A model generated the notes under the pieces. The model was not told the DNA's origin. It did no database searches and saw only the letters and a list, made by a program, of their open reading frames with translations. From positions 1 to 13,919 of the forward strand of contig JBCDAA010000241.1 in assembly GCA_039186435.1 (NCBI GenBank): a stretch of 13,919 nt of DNA, read 5' to 3'. This document shows positions 6,982 through 13,884 of this stretch, one piece after another. This DNA is from JALVDI01 sp039186435. GTDB lineage: Bacteria > Myxococcota_A > Polyangia > Polyangiales > Houyiibacteriaceae. The position numbers were made by a program, and so were the translations under genes. Positions within the stretch are counted from its first letter, which is position 1. Every line of letters starts with the position of its first letter.

Positions 6982-7791
6982 CTACGTTTCCGAGACGGAT
7001 GTCTCTTGGGTTTGAAGCATGCGCTCGACGCTCACGTCCATTCGGCTGCGAATGAGGTCCATCACGCTTTCGAGCTCCGGCTCGGTGATCGCCAGGGCCT
7101 CACGCAGTCCCGCGTGGGTTTGCTTGGCGAGCTCTTCGCGGATCTTTGCGAGGCGTCGAACGATGGTTGCGCGATGAACGCCGTACATGGTCGCGAGCTT
7201 TTCGAGGGTCACGCGGCCGAGAAAGTGCAGCCGAAGAAGATTTCGTTCGTGACCGTCCAGGTCGCCGATCGCGGTTTCGAAAGCGCTTCGAAACGCGCCG
7301 CGATACTCCGCCTTCAGGAACGACGCCTCGAAGTCGTGGCTCGCTTCCGGATCGATGACGGGATCGTCTCCGACGTCGATCCGCTTCGTCTTGCGGATCA
7401 TGCTGATCGCGGTGCGCGTCGCCGTGACCCGGAGCAATCCTCGAAGGGAGCCTTTGCCGGCGTACTCCACGATCTTCGGCGGGTCGCCCACCAGGAGCTT
7501 TCGTCGAACTTCCTGGAGCACATCGTCGACGAGCGCCGGCGAGAGCTTCATGTGGGCGATCGCGCGGGGAAGCGCCCCGAGGTATCGGTCTTCCAGAATC
7601 CGGAGAGCGCGCGGATCCTGCGCGCCACAGGCGAGGGCGAGAGCGACCTCGACGCCGCGCGCGTCATCCACGTTCGGCAGCGCACGAAGCGCAGCATCCA
7701 GAACCTCCCGGTCGATCGTCACACCTGGGAGCTCCACCTCACAGGCGGTCAGAACCCGATCGGTGGTCTCGGCGCCGTTCACGCTGCGCAC
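6982..7791 (-). CDS. Sigma-70 family factor, ECF-like, resembling Myxococcales gmx1 type
   Basis: A ~269-aa RNA polymerase sigma factor. After a ~60-residue N-terminal extension (TDRVLTACEVELPGVTIDREV...) comes a region-2-like segment (RILEDRYLGALPRAIAHMKLSPALVDDVLQEVRRKLL). Region 4 with its helix-turn-helix follows (NLLRLHFLGRVTLEKLATMYGVHRATIVRRLAKIREEL). The pattern resembles the sigma-70 'Myxococcales family 1' proteins; I cannot run the profile. The reading frame is open to a GTG at 7884, but that would start 2 bp from the divergent kinase start and add an Arg-rich, unlikely segment. I prefer GTG 7791, with GTG 7782 as alternative. Its neighbour is a kinase with an anti-sigma-like N-terminus, which suggests regulatory coupling. 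The gene's 3' end almost touches the small secreted protein gene. Confidence 0.85.
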   Translation of the reverse strand: MRSVNGAETTDRVLTACEVELPGVTIDREVLDAALRALPNVDDARGVEVALALACGAQDPRALRILEDRYLGALPRAIAHMKLSPALVDDVLQEVRRKLLVGDPPKIVEYAGKGSLRGLLRVTATRTAISMIRKTKRIDVGDDPVIDPEASHDFEASFLKAEYRGAFRSAFETAIGDLDGHERNLLRLHFLGRVTLEKLATMYGVHRATIVRRLAKIREELAKQTHAGLREALAITEPELESVMDLIRSRMDVSVERMLQTQETSVSET

Positions 7792-7886
7792 GATAGACGA
7801 GAGCTCGCGCGGACCCAACCGCCGCTTGGAAAACCGAGTAGGGTAGAGAGCGTGAAGCTGCCTGCCGCGCGCGAGAGGGCGCACCC

Positions 7887-10673
7887 GTGAACGAGTGTCC
7901 TGAAGACGAGGTTCTTCTGGCGCTGCTCTCCGGGGAGCTGGACGCGCAGACGATTTCCGGCCTCGACGCGCATCTCGACTCGTGCGTTGTGTGCCGCGAG
8001 GTGGTTTCGAGCCTGGCGGAGGGCGAACAATACGTTCCTGCGCAAGGAGACCGCATCGGTCGTTTTCACGTCCTGCGCCTCGTTGGAAAGGGGGCGATGG
8101 GGGTGGTCGTGGAGGCCTACGACCCGCAGCTCGATCGACGAGTCGCGATCAAGCTCCTTCATTCGCGAGCGTCGAACGAGGCGCGCCTGCAGCAGGAAGC
8201 CCGGGCGATGGCGCAGCTTTCGAGCCCGCACGTGGTCACCGTGTACGACGTGGGGACCTTCGACGGAGGCGTCTTCATCGCAATGGAATTTGTCGAAGGG
8301 TCGACGCTCCGCGAGTGGCTTGAAACGGAGCGTGCGCCCGCGGAGATTCAGCGGGTGCTTCGGGAGGCCGGGCGTGGGCTGAGCGCCGCGCACAGCGCCG
8401 GAGTTGTTCACCGAGACTTCAAGCCCGAGAACGTACTTATCGATCGTGAGGGGGGAGCGAAGGTTACGGACTTTGGGCTCGCTCGCGCGCCCGAGAGTCG
8501 ACCAATGCTGGCGGATGTCGGCGAGGTTGCCCTCACGCGAACCGGCGCCCTTCTTGGGACGCCCGCGTACATGGCGCCGGAGCAGCTTCGCGGGGACACC
8601 GCGGACGAACGCGCGGATCAATACGCGTTCGCAGTTACGGCGTGGGAAGCGCTCGCCGGATCGCGCCCCATCGCTGCGAAAACGCTCGCGGAGCTTGAAA
8701 CGAAGGCGTCGGCCGGGCCTCCGGCTCCCCCTTTTAAGGGCCCCTGGAGCGCAGCGGTGACGCGGGCGCTCAGCCCCGATCCCAACGCGCGGTTTTCGTC
8801 GATGGGCGAGCTTCTACGAGCGGTTCAGCCGACGCCCGCGCGGCGTCCGGTGTGGGCTCTTGCGGCGCTTGTTCCGGTCGCGCTGGTGGGTCTTGGGGTG
8901 GCGGTTTCGCCCGGTGATCGCTGCGCGGCGAGTCGAGAAGCGCTCGCTCGCTGGAACGACGACGCGCGGGCGGCGATCGGGCGCAACTTTGAGGAGGTTG
9001 CTCCGTCCTTCGGGGCCGCGGCCGCTGCGCGAACGATCGCTGCCCTCGACGGATGGGCGAGGACGTACCGCGAGGCTCGCCTCGACGCCTGCGAAGCGAC
9101 CCACGTGCGGAACGAGCAAAGCGCATCGCTCATGGATCGGCGAATGGCCTGTCTCGATCTTCGCGGGGACGCTTTCGAAGCGATCGCGGACGCGTTTCGC
9201 GCCGGGGATTCGTCGCTCGTGGCAGCGGCTGACGATGTGCTCGCAACGCTTCCTGCGATCGAGGCCTGCGGCGATGGTGAGCGGCTGAGTCGCGGTTGGG
9301 TACCGGCGCCGGAGGATGCCACCAAGGCGCGCGAGCTCGGTCGTGAGGTGGAGCAGGCGCGCGTTCAAGTTCGAGCGGGTGCATTTGCTGCCGCCCTTGC
9401 TCGCGCGGACGCGATCGAGGTCGGGGCTCGCTCCCTTCCGCCGATCGAAGTGGGTCGCTTTCTGGTTCGCGCCGAGTCGCTCACCGGTCTGGGTCGCTAT
9501 CCAGAAGCCGAAGAAGCCGCGTACGAGGCGCTCTGGACGGCCGAGCGCAGCGCCGACGACGAAGGTGCCGCCCGGGCGTGGCTGCTCCTCGCGCGAATCG
9601 CGGGTGAACGCGGTGCGGATCCGCGGCTCTCGGCCCGACACGCCGATGCTGTGGTGGAACGTGCCGGGCAGCCCGCGCGTCTTGAGGCCCAGCTGGCGAA
9701 TCTTCTCGGCGTGTCGTTTACCAAACGCGGGGAGCTCGACGATGCGGCCGACGCGCTGGAACGTGCGCGCCGCCTTCGCGTCGGTCTCGATGGGGAATCT
9801 CATCCTTCGGTTGCGCGGGTACTGACGAACCTCGGCAACCTCGCTCGGGAGCGCGGCGATGCGCCGGCGGCTCTCGCGTTTCACGAGCAGGCGCTGGCCA
9901 TCGATGAAGCCGCGCTCGGGGAGGCGCATCCGCTCGTCGGTCGTCATCATCACAACCGCGGTGGCGTGCTGCGGCTTCTGGATCGGCAGGACGAAGCACT
10001 CCAAGCCTACGAGCAGGCCCTCGCGATCAAACGAGGGGCGCTCGGGTCTCATCCGGAGGTTGCGCTGACGCTCAATAGCCTTGCGCTCGTGGCGGTGGAT
10101 CAAGGGGAGCGAGCGGCGGCGGAGGACTACTACCGTGAGGCTCTCGCGATCTTTGTAGCGCACGACCACGCGGACGCTGCGCTGGTTCGATTGAATCTCG
10201 CGCTCCTTCTCAACGAGCTTGAGCGACCCGAAGAAGCGCGCGATGCGATCCGCCTCGCGATGGCGGTCGACGAAGAGCGCCTTGGCCGAGAGACGGAGCG
10301 TTTTGCGCACGAGCTCGTCGTGGAGGGTGATGCGCTAGCTGCTCTCGACGAGACCGAGGAAGCCCGTCGACGCTACGAAGAGGCTCAGCGGATTGCGCGC
10401 GTGATCGGCGACGCGGCGATGGAGGAGAAAGCGGCGTGCGGGCTTCGTGAGCTTCCGTCCGAACGCCGCGCGCCCCGGCGCCGTGTTGAACCGTCCTCGG
10501 TGAGGGTCGCGGAAGCGCCTGCTGCGATGAGCGCGAACGTGCCGGCCGCGAACGTGTCGACGGCGCAAGCGACCGAGACGATGAACCCAGGGCTGGGCAT
10601 GTCCCCGATTCCGCCTCGAAATGTGGGCCGTGGTTCGACCCCGGTGTACGAAGCCGGTGCAGCCTGGGACTGA
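7887..10673 (+). CDS. Transmembrane Ser/Thr protein kinase with anti-sigma-like zinc finger and TPRs
   Basis: A 928-aa membrane kinase. Residues 1-45 hold C4 and H29-x3-C33-x2-C36 (HLDSCVVC), the zinc motif of zf-HC2/ZAS anti-sigma domains. The Hanks-type kinase domain (~57-315) is complete: P-loop GKGAMG (67-72), K89, E104, HRD (175-177), N182, DFG (195-197) and APE-like APEQ (230-233). One membrane span lies near 321-340. An extracytoplasmic helical region with spaced Cys/Arg (DRCAAS...RMACLDLRGD...EACGD) follows, common in myxobacterial kinases, then kinesin-light-chain-like TPRs from about 590 to 860. The tail is Pro/Ala-rich. All catalytic residues are present, so it should be active. 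Start is GTG 7887, preceded by gagaggg. It is divergent from the sigma gene; targets are unknown. Confidence 0.92.
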   Translation: MNECPEDEVLLALLSGELDAQTISGLDAHLDSCVVCREVVSSLAEGEQYVPAQGDRIGRFHVLRLVGKGAMGVVVEAYDPQLDRRVAIKLLHSRASNEARLQQEARAMAQLSSPHVVTVYDVGTFDGGVFIAMEFVEGSTLREWLETERAPAEIQRVLREAGRGLSAAHSAGVVHRDFKPENVLIDREGGAKVTDFGLARAPESRPMLADVGEVALTRTGALLGTPAYMAPEQLRGDTADERADQYAFAVTAWEALAGSRPIAAKTLAELETKASAGPPAPPFKGPWSAAVTRALSPDPNARFSSMGELLRAVQPTPARRPVWALAALVPVALVGLGVAVSPGDRCAASREALARWNDDARAAIGRNFEEVAPSFGAAAAARTIAALDGWARTYREARLDACEATHVRNEQSASLMDRRMACLDLRGDAFEAIADAFRAGDSSLVAAADDVLATLPAIEACGDGERLSRGWVPAPEDATKARELGREVEQARVQVRAGAFAAALARADAIEVGARSLPPIEVGRFLVRAESLTGLGRYPEAEEAAYEALWTAERSADDEGAARAWLLLARIAGERGADPRLSARHADAVVERAGQPARLEAQLANLLGVSFTKRGELDDAADALERARRLRVGLDGESHPSVARVLTNLGNLARERGDAPAALAFHEQALAIDEAALGEAHPLVGRHHHNRGGVLRLLDRQDEALQAYEQALAIKRGALGSHPEVALTLNSLALVAVDQGERAAAEDYYREALAIFVAHDHADAALVRLNLALLLNELERPEEARDAIRLAMAVDEERLGRETERFAHELVVEGDALAALDETEEARRRYEEAQRIARVIGDAAMEEKAACGLRELPSERRAPRRRVEPSSVRVAEAPAAMSANVPAANVSTAQATETMNPGLGMSPIPPRNVGRGSTPVYEAGAAWD

Positions 10674-10753
10674 ACCCGTCCGGCAGTGCACGGTCGCGGG
10701 GCGTAGCGCCTGAAATTCCAGCGAAACTCCCGGCGTGAAATACGGCGACGTCC

Positions 10754-11434
10754 GTGTGCGTAGATCCAGATGTGCGGCATGCTTTGACCGTGGGTTCCAC
10801 TGCATCCCTGGCCTCCGACGAGGAAGGCCCCTCCATCGGCACTCAGCTGAAGTCCATCGCCATCATTCTTGGTGTGATTCTCGGCATCATGTGGGCCCTC
10901 GAGCTCGTGGACGTGCTGCTCGGGCAGCCCCTCAACTCGTTCGGATTGCTCCCGCGTCGTATTTCGGGTCTCACCGGCATCCTCACGATGCCCTTCCTGC
11001 ACGGCGGCATCGCCCATCTCGCGGGCAACAGCGTTTGGCTCATCGTCTTCGGCACGATGATCATGCTCCGCAGCAAACGGGAGTTTCTCCTCGTCTTTGC
11101 CAGCAGCACGCTTCTCGGCGGACTCGGCGTGTGGCTCTTCGGCAACCTCTTTACGGCAAACGCCGTCCATGTGGGTGCGAGCGGCGTGATCTTTGGTTGC
11201 TTTGGCTACCTGCTTTCGATGGGTCTCTTCGAGCGCAAGATCGGCTCGATCGTCGTCTCGGTGTTCGTGCTCGTCGTGTACGGCGGGTTTCTCTACGGGG
11301 TGTTGCCGGGTCAGGCCGGGGTCAGCTGGGAGGGTCACCTCTTCGGATTCCTCGCCGGTGTTGCGACTGCTCGCTTTGTGGCGCGGCGTGCCCGTGCGGC
11401 GTCGGAAGCTTCCGCGCGACCTCAGGGCGTTTGA
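10754..11434 (+). CDS. Rhomboid family intramembrane serine protease
   Basis: A 226-aa polytopic inner-membrane protease that cuts transmembrane segments of other proteins. Rhomboid signatures are complete: HGGIAHLAGN (H83, H88, N92), the catalytic GASG (S143) and WEGHLFG with the partner H195. Six or so hydrophobic segments run from residue 33 to about 205, followed by a basic cytoplasmic tail. The substrate is unknown; no obvious adaptor lies nearby. The start is uncertain: GTG 10754 gives the longest product, but GTG 10772 and GTG 10790 also fit and no clear SD is visible. It lies 80 bp after the kinase stop in the same direction, so read-through is possible. Its last 13 bp overlap the 3' end of the opposing hydrolase gene. 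Confidence 0.92.
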   Translation: MCVDPDVRHALTVGSTASLASDEEGPSIGTQLKSIAIILGVILGIMWALELVDVLLGQPLNSFGLLPRRISGLTGILTMPFLHGGIAHLAGNSVWLIVFGTMIMLRSKREFLLVFASSTLLGGLGVWLFGNLFTANAVHVGASGVIFGCFGYLLSMGLFERKIGSIVVSVFVLVVYGGFLYGVLPGQAGVSWEGHLFGFLAGVATARFVARRARAASEASARPQGV

Positions 11435-12297
11435 GACCGGGCCGTTGAGGCTGAGGCGCTTGCGACTGGCGCCCGCTTGAGGGCTCGAAGCGCTCGGGAA
11501 ACAAAGCGAGCGAGCTGCCAGCGATCGCGTAGTGAGGCCTCGGCGACGTCCGAATGGCCGAGCACGTTGGTGAGGTGAACGTCGCACTGCGGGGCCTCCT
11601 CGCAGATCGCCGTGGCCTGCGCGGGCGAAACGAGTTCGTCGGCGCGTCCATGAAGCACAAAGAGCGGCGTTGTGATCTGCCCTAGCGATCCCCGGGGAGA
11701 GACGCGCGCGAGCCGCAGGGCGAAGGGCGCGCTCCCCTCTTCTTCAAAGCGAGGACCTAGCGCGCTCGTGAAGAGTTCGCGAACGTAGGGGTGGCCGCCG
11801 GGGGAACGATGGGCGTCGACGACTTCAGCGAGGTCGTGGTGCGCGCCGAGCGTCCAGACGGCGCGAAATCGCCCCGGGTGTTCGGCGGCGAGGCGAATCA
11901 CCATGCCGCCGCCAAGACTGATGCCGAAGAGCGACGCATCGGGCGGCGCCGTCTCGAGGATGACGTCGAGGTCGCTCGCACGAAGACGGAGGTTCGAGAG
12001 CGCGGGCAGCTCAGGTACGTGAACGCGAAACCCCTCGTTGGCGAGCGCGACAGCCAGTGCGCGAAAGCGGGGCTCATCAACGCCCTCGCGATGTGCGCCG
12101 TGCACCAGCACCAAATCGGGGCCGTCCAGTCCAAAACGAAGAACGCGGTGAGGTCGACGCAGTTCCGTCAGAGGCGCTGCGCGTTGCTCCGTGGTCGCGG
12201 CGCGCAATACCTCGCCCGCGTGAAGCGCGTCGATGACCGGCTGCCCAATCACGCCGAGGGGCGCGACGAAGAACGCGATCACGAGCAAGCGACGCAC
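11422..12297 (-). CDS. Membrane-anchored alpha/beta hydrolase
   Basis: A 291-aa hydrolase. An N-terminal hydrophobic segment (residues 4-18) is a probable signal anchor or uncleaved signal. The fold markers are VLVHGAH (oxyanion, 63-69), the nucleophile elbow GISLGG (S127), D220 in LHGRADELV and H248 in VLGHSD. The triad is thus complete and the length is usual for a 'serine aminopeptidase S33/lysophospholipase'-like esterase. The substrate cannot be assigned. Start is GTG 12297; SD is weak. It is divergent from the MOSC gene (69-bp gap), which may share a promoter region, and overlaps the rhomboid gene by 13 bp tail-to-tail. Confidence 0.88.
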   Translation of the reverse strand: MRRLLVIAFFVAPLGVIGQPVIDALHAGEVLRAATTEQRAAPLTELRRPHRVLRFGLDGPDLVLVHGAHREGVDEPRFRALAVALANEGFRVHVPELPALSNLRLRASDLDVILETAPPDASLFGISLGGGMVIRLAAEHPGRFRAVWTLGAHHDLAEVVDAHRSPGGHPYVRELFTSALGPRFEEEGSAPFALRLARVSPRGSLGQITTPLFVLHGRADELVSPAQATAICEEAPQCDVHLTNVLGHSDVAEASLRDRWQLARFVSRALRALKRAPVASASASTARSQTP

Positions 12298-12366
12298 GAG
12301 GGGACTCTACCGCGAGGAGTTGGGCCTTTGCCGTCGGCATGGTTCGCGGCGAGGTAGGATTCGGAA

Positions 12367-12873
12367 ATGCGCTCGATGAAGGAGCTCCTTGCGCACGTGC
12401 CGCAGAAGGGGAGGCTTGCGTGGATTGGCCTCCGGCCCGGTCGCGACGAAGCCATGCAATCCGTCCAAGAGGCCGAGCTTGAGAGCGGCCGCGGGCTCGT
12501 GGGGGATCGCTATCGGCGCAAAGGCGGGAAACGTCAGGTCAGCTTGATCCAGCGCGAGCACTTTCCGGTCGTCGCGTCGTTCCTCGGCGTGCATGAGGTG
12601 ACGCCGGAGCAGGTGCGGCGGAACCTCGTCGTGGAAGGGGTGAACGTAAAGGCGCTCCAGTTCGTTCGCTTTCGAATTGGCGACGTGCTTCTTGAAGGCG
12701 CGGGCGCGTGTGCGCCGTGCTCGAAGATGGAACGCGCGGACCGCTTGGGCGTTGGAGGCTACGCGGCGCTTCGTGGAATGGGCGGCATCATCGCGCGGGT
12801 GATCGCCGGTGGGCGGATTCACGTCGGGGACGTCGTCGAGGTGCGCGCGGCGGACAACCCTGTCGAGGTCTAG
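12367..12873 (+). CDS. MOSC domain protein
   Basis: A 168-aa stand-alone MOSC (molybdenum cofactor sulfurase C-terminal) protein. Characteristic segments are GRGLVGDRY (41-49), RQVSLIQREHF (56-66), VRRNLVVEGVN (83-93), FRIGDVLLEGAGACAPCSKME (102-122, with C115 as the likely conserved sulfur-carrying Cys, C118 close by) and a final GGRIHVGDVVEV strand. Family members bind or transfer sulfur/molybdenum cofactor or, as in YiiM-like proteins, aid N-hydroxylated substrate reduction; the reaction here is not deducible. ATG 12367 has aggattcgga upstream; ATG at residue 4 is possible. The stop codon TAG (12871-12873) lies in a palindrome shared with the opposing gene. Confidence 0.9.
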   Translation: MRSMKELLAHVPQKGRLAWIGLRPGRDEAMQSVQEAELESGRGLVGDRYRRKGGKRQVSLIQREHFPVVASFLGVHEVTPEQVRRNLVVEGVNVKALQFVRFRIGDVLLEGAGACAPCSKMERADRLGVGGYAALRGMGGIIARVIAGGRIHVGDVVEVRAADNPVEV

Positions 12874-12887
12874 GCCTAGGCCTAGAC
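12868..12887. repeat. 20-bp perfect palindrome containing both convergent stop codons
   Basis: The half-site GTCTAGGCCT is followed by its exact reverse complement. The MOSC stop TAG is at 12871-12873 and the dioxygenase stop is at 12882-12884 on the other strand. Both genes therefore end in Val-TAG (GTC TAG) placed symmetrically. It contains three CTAG tetranucleotides. It could form a short hairpin or cruciform and serve as a bidirectional 3' end, but there is no T-tract. The symmetry is seen directly; the function is inferred. Confidence 0.75.
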
Positions 12888-13397
12888 AACGAAGTCGAAC
12901 GTTGCGGCGTTGCCTTCCATCGTCACGAGTCGCGATCGGTCGAACCAGGGATCGACGTCGTTGTAGGGGTCGCCGGGAAAGTAGAGCTGTGTCGTGAGCT
13001 CCTGCGTATCGGTGTGGATCTTCGCGTGAATGTGGGCGGGCCGGAACTGGGAGCCGTTCAGGTAGCGTCCTGGAACGAGAGTCGTCACGGAGTAGCTCCC
13101 GTCTCGCGCGGTGCGGAGTCGCGTCCGAAAGTGAAAGCCATCGAGGTCGTAGCTTCCGGCCGCATCCGCCTGCCAGAGTTCGAGGATCGCGCCCACCACC
13201 GGACGACAGCGAGCGTCCATCACGTGCCCGCCGAGCTGAATCGCCCCCGGCGTGGAGGCCGCGACCAGCGCCTCTTCGGATGGGGCGCCTGCGCGAAAGA
13301 AAGGACCTTCGATGTCGGCGGTGGTACGGCGACAAGCCAGCGCGGGCGAGGCGCAAGCCGTGAGGGACGACGCGAGAAAGAGGCGACGGGTGACCAT
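12882..13397 (-). CDS. Tat-exported intradiol ring-cleavage dioxygenase-like lipoprotein
   Basis: A 171-aa protein, a compact intradiol dioxygenase fold. The N-terminus has a twin-arginine motif (TRRLFL, 3-8) and a lipobox LTAC (C15), suggesting a Tat-exported, lipid-anchored protein that folds with iron in the cytoplasm. The catalytic core has LELWQADAAGSYDLDGF (W75, Y83), LVPGRY (Y112) and RPAHIH (H122, H124), matching the Tyr-Tyr-His-His non-haem Fe(III) ligands of catechol/protocatechuate dioxygenases. It lacks the N-terminal dimerisation domain of catechol 1,2-dioxygenases. Substrate unknown: catechol-like aromatics are inferred from family only. The frame is open to 13724 through low-complexity repeats, but ATG 13397 follows a strong SD (aaaaggag) and signal motif. 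Confidence 0.88.
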   Translation of the reverse strand: MVTRRLFLASSLTACASPALACRRTTADIEGPFFRAGAPSEEALVAASTPGAIQLGGHVMDARCRPVVGAILELWQADAAGSYDLDGFHFRTRLRTARDGSYSVTTLVPGRYLNGSQFRPAHIHAKIHTDTQELTTQLYFPGDPYNDVDPWFDRSRLVTMEGNAATFDFVV

Positions 13398-13404
13398 GGC
13401 GAAC

Positions 13405-13418
13405 TCCTTTTCAAAGGA
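13405..13418 (-). promoter_or_regulatory. Shine-Dalgarno site in a short inverted repeat
   Basis: On the minus strand TCCTTT and AAAGGA flank GA just before the dioxygenase start. The second arm is part of the Shine-Dalgarno sequence aaaaggag. A 5-bp stem with a UGAA loop could occlude it, giving a possible translational switch. Stability is not calculated and it may be fortuitous. Confidence 0.4.
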
Positions 13419-13529
13419 ACGCGGGTCAACGGGGATCGGCGCACGAAAACGTGGCGCCGTTCGCCGGCCGCCGTGAGCGGTGGCCGTGACGCGGACTTGC
13501 CGCCGACCGGACTGCTGCGCTGGCTGGCT

Positions 13530-13577
13530 CCACCTCCGCGGCCACCTCCGCGGCCACCTCCGCGGCCACCTCCGCAC
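13530..13577 (+). repeat. 12-nt tandem array, four units
   Basis: Units of ccacctccgcgg start at 13530, 13542, 13554 and 13566; the last ends in ac. It is the first of three adjoining CG-rich arrays in the spacer upstream of the dioxygenase gene. Translations in any frame are low-complexity (Gly/Arg or His/Leu/Arg) and I do not regard them as coding. Confidence 0.85.
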
Positions 13578-13587
13578 GGCCACGTCG

Positions 13588-13643
13588 CCACCTCCGCACG
13601 GCCACCTCCGCACGGCCACCTCCGCACGGCCACCTCCGCACGG
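13588..13643 (+). repeat. 14-nt tandem array, four units
   Basis: Perfect ccacctccgcacgg units start at 13588, 13602, 13616 and 13630. A further copy at 13566-13579 lies before a variant (ccacgtcg, 13580-13587). The unit is the 12-mer plus two bases, so the arrays share an origin (seen: shared ccacctccgc core). Confidence 0.85.
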
Positions 13644-13647
13644 CCAC

Positions 13648-13699
13648 GTCCCCCGGCGACGTCCCCCGGCGACGTCCCTCGGCGACATCCCCCGGCCAC
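13648..13699 (+). repeat. 13-nt tandem array, four units
   Basis: gtcccccggcgac units at 13648 and 13661 are identical; those at 13674 (one change) and 13687 (two changes, one at each end) are decayed. It follows the 14-nt array directly. It is non-coding. Confidence 0.85.
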
Positions 13700-13755
13700 G
13701 CCATCGGCCGCCGGCGTCCCCCAACCGGTTGCACCCGACATCGGCGAACCGTCAA

Positions 13756-13812
13756 CGCTGCGAAGCAGCGGAGGCGAGTCGCAAAGCGAGACGGCGACAC
13801 TGCGAAGCAGTG
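13756..13812. repeat. Two GAA-loop hairpins with differing stems
   Basis: CGCTGC-GAA-GCAGCG (13756-13770) and CACTGC-GAA-GCAGTG (13798-13812) are perfect 6-bp stems with identical GAA loops. They differ by compensatory base pairs in the outer stem. A similar unit, ACGAGC-GAA-GCTCGT, is at 57-71. A weaker TCGC-AAA-GCGA dyad (13779-13789) lies between them. They belong to the spacer preceding the second 35-nt repeat. Confidence 0.75.
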
Positions 13813-13884
13813 GCGGTGCATCGCCCGGGCAGTCACCAAAACCTCGCTTCGGTGATCCAAGCCCGCGATCCGAAACGGAACACG

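Noticed and set aside
8814..10310. 498-aa minus-strand open frame within the kinase gene
   Set aside because: Arg-rich shadow of the kinase/TPR coding frame with no domain or start signal.
10385..11587. 400-aa minus-strand open frame spanning the kinase end and the rhomboid gene
   Set aside because: It crosses two well-supported genes and its translation is low-complexity and charged with no domain.
12868..12887. Classical intrinsic terminator
   Set aside because: The palindrome lacks an A/T tract on either side; kept as a palindrome with unknown role.
13530..13699. CRISPR array
   Set aside because: Units are 12-14 nt and contiguous, with no unique spacers and no cas genes.
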